DNA of 9,129 nucleotides from an uncultured bacterium (GTDB lineage Bacteria > Actinomycetota > Coriobacteriia > Coriobacteriales > Eggerthellaceae): contig CAJMPP010000047.1 of the NCBI GenBank assembly GCA_905215325.1, positions 1 through 9,129 on the forward strand. Direction: 5' to 3'. The first letter of the stretch is position 1. Every line of letters starts with the position of its first letter. Below are positions 6,612 through 9,129 of the stretch, in pieces. The notes below the pieces were generated by a model that was not told the DNA's origin, did no database searches, and saw nothing but the letters and a program-made list of their open reading frames with translations. Position numbers and translations under genes: made by a program.

Positions 6612-6641
6612 ACTATAAGTAAATCGGCCCCTCGATGTCGG
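6612..6641 (-). promoter_or_regulatory. Candidate promoter of the amidohydrolase transcript
   Basis: On the minus strand CCGACA (6641-6636) and TATAGT (6617-6612) are separated by 18 bp, giving 4 of 6 and 5 of 6 consensus matches. A start near 6605 would give a leader of about 337 nt. The palindrome GTGATGTCAC (6604-6613) overlaps the predicted start site and could be an operator. This is a sequence match only. Confidence 0.4.
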
Positions 6642-6654
6642 TATCGCCGATAGC

Positions 6655-6680
6655 AAAAAAGCCGAGGCAGAAGCCTCGGC
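6655..6680 (-). terminator. Terminator of the tRNA cluster
   Basis: On the minus strand a perfect 8-bp stem, GCCGAGGC with GCCTCGGC and a TTCT loop, is followed by T6 (6660-6655). It starts eight bases after the last tRNA-Glu, a textbook intrinsic terminator. Confidence 0.95.
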
Positions 6681-6688
6681 TATACATT

Positions 6689-6765
6689 TGGTAGCTCCGA
6701 CCGGATTCGAACCGGCGACCTTCGCCTTGAGAGGGCGACGTCCTAAACCGCTAGACGACGGAGCC
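6689..6765 (-). tRNA. tRNA-Glu (anticodon CUC), copy 2
   Basis: A 77-base cloverleaf: acceptor GGCTCCG with CGGAGCT (G1-U72 wobble first pair), D arm GTCTAGCGGTTTAGGAC, anticodon stem TCGCC/GGCGA with loop CTCTCAA (anticodon CTC, reads GAG), T arm GCCGG-TTCGAAT-CCGGT. CCA is encoded (6691-6689). It is identical in sequence to the other tRNA-Glu at 6803-6879. It is the last gene of the cluster, with a terminator eight bases downstream and a terminator-like hairpin only a few bases upstream. Confidence 0.97.
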
Positions 6766-6768
6766 ATT

Positions 6769-6791
6769 AAAAAGGCCGCGAATACGTGGCC
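6769..6791 (-). terminator. Terminator-like hairpin between the two tRNA-Glu genes
   Basis: On the minus strand GGCCACG (6791-6785) pairs with CGCGGCC (6780-6774) around a TATT loop, with one A-C mismatch, and is followed by T5 (6773-6769). It begins 11 bases after the first tRNA-Glu and its T-run ends three bases before the second. It may end part of the transcripts or act as a processing signal. Confidence 0.6.
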
Positions 6792-6802
6792 TGGGTAAAG
6801 CT

Positions 6803-6879
6803 TGGTAGCTCCGACCGGATTCGAACCGGCGACCTTCGCCTTGAGAGGGCGACGTCCTAAACCGCTAGACGACGGAGCC
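6803..6879 (-). tRNA. tRNA-Glu (anticodon CUC), copy 1
   Basis: Identical 77-base gene with encoded CCA (6805-6803) and anticodon CTC in loop CTCTCAA. Identity with copy 2 extends a few bases beyond the gene (6802-6883 against 6688-6769), then the flanks differ. It lies 19 bp downstream of tRNA-Gln and should share its transcript. The G1-U72 first acceptor pair is present in both copies; as far as I recall it is common in actinobacterial tRNA-Glu, so it is not taken as damage. Confidence 0.97.
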
Positions 6880-6898
6880 ATTACATGAATCTACCAAA

Positions 6899-6972
6899 TG
6901 GCTGGGGTGGAAGGAGTCGAACCCTCACATACGGTACCAGAAACCGCTGTCCTGCCATTAGACGACACCCCA
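6899..6972 (-). tRNA. tRNA-Gln (anticodon CUG)
   Basis: A 74-base cloverleaf: acceptor TGGGGTG pairing with CACCCCA, D arm TCTAATGGCAGGA, anticodon stem GCGGT/ACCGT (one G-U) with loop TTCTGGT (anticodon CTG, reads CAG), T loop TTCGACT, discriminator G and encoded CCA (6901-6899). U1-A72 with G73 is typical of bacterial tRNA-Gln. It is the first gene of the cluster, about 50 bases after the predicted transcription start. Confidence 0.97.
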
Positions 6973-7031
6973 GTGGCAAATCCCTGCGCCGTTTCCTTCG
7001 ATGTATTTCGGAGGGCCAGGCGCGAAAAGAT

Positions 7032-7060
7032 ATATTACGCACCTTCCCCTATTCCGTCAA
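7032..7060 (-). promoter_or_regulatory. Promoter of the tRNA-Gln/Glu/Glu cluster, inside the end of cca
   Basis: On the minus strand TTGACG (7060-7055) and TAATAT (7037-7032) are 17 bp apart. The first three bases of TAATAT are the stop codon of the upstream nucleotidyltransferase gene. A-runs on the minus strand at 7064-7068, 7075-7080 and 7088-7091, near -40 to -65, resemble an UP element. The predicted start is about 7025. Confidence 0.8.
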
Positions 7061-8477
7061 CACTTTTTGGCAACTTTTTTGAAAAACTTTTCCCAATCAA
7101 GTTGCTCAGTGCATATTCCTCCAGGTCAGGTTCTAAATTTGCAACCACTCCATCAATAACGGCATCAAGCAATCGCGCTAGGACCTCTCCGATCTCCGGT
7201 CCTTGCGCAACTCCCAGCCTCATAACATCGCGCCCATTGATAGCCAAGGACTTCACCGTGAAGGCCTCGTCGGCTGCGATTATCTCCTCTAGGGTGCGCT
7301 GCAGATCGTCGGCAAGCGCGATGCGTGGGCCGCTGAACTTCGGTGACTGCCCCCGTGCGTCCCCCCGCTTCAGGTCGCAAAGAGCGGCGAACAGTTCAGT
7401 GTCGCCGCCCAAGCGGGCGAGCATTCGCTTCACCGCCTTGGGGTTTGCGGGCACCACATCGTCATGACGCGTGACCAAAGCGAGCACTTTGTCGATGAAG
7501 GCGTTGGAGAACGTCAGCCGTTGCATGATGCCGCGCGCTATGGGAACGCTCACCGCAGCATGTCCGTAAAAATGCCCGGTACCGCCTTCGTCTTTGAAGA
7601 AGCACGCAGGTTTTCCCATATCGTGAAACAGCGCTGCCCAGCGAACAAGCGGGTAGGGCGGAACGCCGTCAACGACTCGGGCAGTATGCTCCAGTACGTC
7701 GAATATGTGATAAGGCGTTTGCTGGTCGAAGCCCTTCATGGCGACAAGCTCGGGCAAAACGGCCGAAAGCGCATCAACGCAGCCAAGCAGGGCATCGCCG
7801 GCATGTGGGCCAAGCAGCAGCTTCTGCAGTTCATGGGTTATGCGCTCGGCGGATATCTTCGACAGCAAGCCTTTGTTTTCCAGCATGCCCTGATAGGTGC
7901 AAGGCTCGATGGCGTATCCAAGCTCCGCGCTGAAACGGCAAGCTCGCAGGATGCGGAGCGCATCTTCGGCAAACCTTTCGTGGGGATCTCCTACTGCACG
8001 AATCAAGCCGCGCTCCATATCGGTTCTTCCCCTAAAGGGGTCGACCAGGCCTCGGTCGGGTCGCCAAGCCATGGCGTTGATCGTAAAGTCCCTGCGGGCA
8101 AGATCTTCCTCGATCGACGACACGAACGTCACCGTGTCCGGATGCCTTCCGTCTTTATATCGCCCATCGCTGCGGAAGGTCGTCACCTCGAACGCCGAAT
8201 CCCCGCTGATAACCGTGATGGTCCCATGTGCCACACCGGTTTCATGGGTTCTCAGTCCCGCCTGTTCGCAAACGCGCTTCGTATCGGCCCACATCGCGTT
8301 GCAGGCGATATCGATATCCGAGCAGGCTCGGCCGAGCAGTGCATCGCGAACAAAACCACCAACGGCCCACGCTTCGAATCCTGCAGCATCCAATATAGAA
8401 AGAAGCGAAAGGGCATCTTCGGGAAGATCGATCCGCGGATTCGCGCCCAAATCAATCACCACCTTATATCGATTCAT
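7035..8477 (-). CDS. cca: CCA-adding tRNA nucleotidyltransferase with HD domain
   Basis: Adds or repairs the 3' CCA end of tRNAs from CTP and ATP. The 480 residues show the class II nucleotidyltransferase head: AVGGFVRDALLGR (38-50), catalytic aspartates in DIDIAC (54-59), and RRDFTINAMA (128-137). The neck helix region RILRACRFSAELGY (175-188) and an HD-type domain with HIFDVLEHTARV (257-268) and LFHDMGKP (283-290) follow. The HD domain is common in bacterial CCA/poly(A) polymerases with phosphohydrolase activity. A pure poly(A) polymerase is the main alternative. The start is uncertain: ATG at 8477 has only a weak AGG upstream, while TTG at 8450 (codon 10) is preceded by AAGGTGGTGA. The Lys/Ser-rich last 20 residues overlap the tRNA promoter. 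The neighbouring tRNAs already encode CCA, so repair is the likely need for them. Confidence 0.95.
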   Translation of the reverse strand: MNRYKVVIDLGANPRIDLPEDALSLLSILDAAGFEAWAVGGFVRDALLGRACSDIDIACNAMWADTKRVCEQAGLRTHETGVAHGTITVISGDSAFEVTTFRSDGRYKDGRHPDTVTFVSSIEEDLARRDFTINAMAWRPDRGLVDPFRGRTDMERGLIRAVGDPHERFAEDALRILRACRFSAELGYAIEPCTYQGMLENKGLLSKISAERITHELQKLLLGPHAGDALLGCVDALSAVLPELVAMKGFDQQTPYHIFDVLEHTARVVDGVPPYPLVRWAALFHDMGKPACFFKDEGGTGHFYGHAAVSVPIARGIMQRLTFSNAFIDKVLALVTRHDDVVPANPKAVKRMLARLGGDTELFAALCDLKRGDARGQSPKFSGPRIALADDLQRTLEEIIAADEAFTVKSLAINGRDVMRLGVAQGPEIGEVLARLLDAVIDGVVANLEPDLEEYALSNLIGKSFSKKLPKSVDGIGEGA

Positions 8478-9077
8478 TAACCTAATAGTAAAACAAGGGA
8501 GCGGGCAGGGTAGCGGGAAGACCGCATCCGATTACGGCGAACAGCCGTTTCCAGGTTGCCGACGAACGCATCCGGGCAATCAGGGCCACTCGCATAGTGG
8601 GCGGTTTACTTGACGTGGCTACGCGCGCCAGACTGAAGTCATTAAAAAGCGTTGTGCTATCGCAACTCGATAAACGACAAAGTCAAGCAGGTGGTTGATG
8701 TCAGGAAGCAAACAGGGAAGCCGGGCTCATTGCGCGATAACAGCGAATAGCAGCTTCAAGCATATATAGGTTGCGTCGGCGATAAGAGAGTCCAGAAGGA
8801 TGGGGATGCCAACACATGTCAAAGCCGAATGATGCGGAGAGGCAAGAAGGAGAATCGGAAAAGAAGCCGGATATGAATTGGGACCCAGGAAATGAAAGGA
8901 TGCCTTAAGACGTAAGGAGTCTGTTCTCAGAGAAGGTTGCCCGATGTCGGAACACGTCGAAGTCGGAATAACCACTATATGTAGGGTAATGTACAAACTC
9001 GGACACAAGGAACGTAGCGAAGACGCCATATATTGTGTGTAGGGTGTGAAGACCATAGCAAAATAAGCATCAAGGGA
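8478..9077. other. 600-bp gene-free interval with a low-GC, purine-rich, possibly structured block
   Basis: No frame has convincing coding character. The open minus frame at 8727-9110 is explained by the strand being pyrimidine-rich and therefore poor in stop codons. From about 8630 to 9060 GC is roughly 48%, against well above 60% in the neighbouring genes. The plus strand is rich in AAG/GGA runs with short hairpins, for example GTTGTG-CTAT-CGCAAC at 8651-8666 and TGGG-A-CCCA near 8878-8888. A structured non-coding RNA or the 5' domain of a group II intron on + is possible. Decayed sequence is equally possible. Confidence 0.3.
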
Positions 9078-9106
9078 TTGCCAAGGCGCCGCCCGCCGCG
9101 TAATAT
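9078..9106 (+). promoter_or_regulatory. Candidate promoter reading out of the right edge
   Basis: TTGCCA (9078-9083) and TAATAT (9101-9106) are separated by exactly 17 bp; the -10 hexamer is the same as that of the tRNA promoter. A start near 9113 would transcribe rightward into sequence not shown. The match is 5 of 6 and 4 of 6 to consensus. Confidence 0.5.
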
Positions 9107-9129
9107 ACATCCCCGCCCTGAGGCAAGGG

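Noticed and set aside
8816..8908. Short + frame beginning MSKPNDAERQ
   Set aside because: Only about 30 codons, unconvincing in a block that looks non-coding; the hydrophilic content follows from purine richness.
8727..9110. 127-codon open frame on -
   Set aside because: The pyrimidine-rich strand is naturally poor in stops, there is no ribosome site or domain, and the residue composition is odd.
1..9129. CRISPR array, insertion sequence, prophage or defence system
   Set aside because: No spaced direct repeats, transposase, integrase or defence-type protein is visible on either strand.

Overview
This 9.1 kb stretch looks like ordinary chromosome from a GC-rich anaerobic actinobacterium. The likeliest group is class Coriobacteriia (Eggerthellaceae or relatives). 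The reasons are the high GC of the genes, a DivIVA-like coiled-coil tail, a type A RNase P RNA, tRNA genes with encoded CCA, and a short-form ThiC of the kind common in anaerobes. The taxonomic call is an inference from recognised families; no search was run.

Layout, left to right. (1) 2-733: the 3' part of a coiled-coil, DivIVA-like cell-division or polarity protein on +, followed by a bidirectional hairpin terminator. (2) 945-1291: RNase P RNA (rnpB) on -, with its own terminator. It is transcribed divergently from the thiamine genes, apparently from one symmetrical -10 element. (3) 1334-4286: a thiamine cluster on +. thiN (thiamine pyrophosphokinase) comes first, then a TPP riboswitch with its own perfect -10 box, then thiC and thiD. 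Together they make the pyrimidine half of thiamine (AIR to HMP-P to HMP-PP) and convert salvaged thiamine to TPP. No thiazole-branch gene and no thiE or thiM is in view. (4) 4287-4627: a non-coding convergent interval ending in an 88-bp nested palindrome. (5) 4628-6268: a YtcJ/AepA-type metal-dependent amidohydrolase on -, with a long hairpin-containing leader and a possible small ORF just upstream. (6) 6655-6972: a tRNA cluster on - in the order tRNA-Gln(CUG), tRNA-Glu(CUC), tRNA-Glu(CUC), with a terminator-like hairpin after each Glu gene. (7) 7035-8477: a CCA-adding tRNA nucleotidyltransferase on -. Its last codons also carry the -35/-10 promoter of the tRNA cluster. (8) 8478-9129: about 650 bp with no convincing gene. 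It includes a block of about 48% GC, purine-rich on +, that looks like structured RNA and could be the 5' part of a group II intron (weak). A good + strand promoter sits at the extreme right edge.

Most of the window is well-known housekeeping content. The interest lies in compact regulation: promoters overlapping stop codons, a ribosome binding site inside a riboswitch aptamer, and a shared bidirectional -10. The unexplained parts are the low-GC block at the right and the palindrome at 4532-4619. I see no clear evidence of an undescribed multi-gene system.
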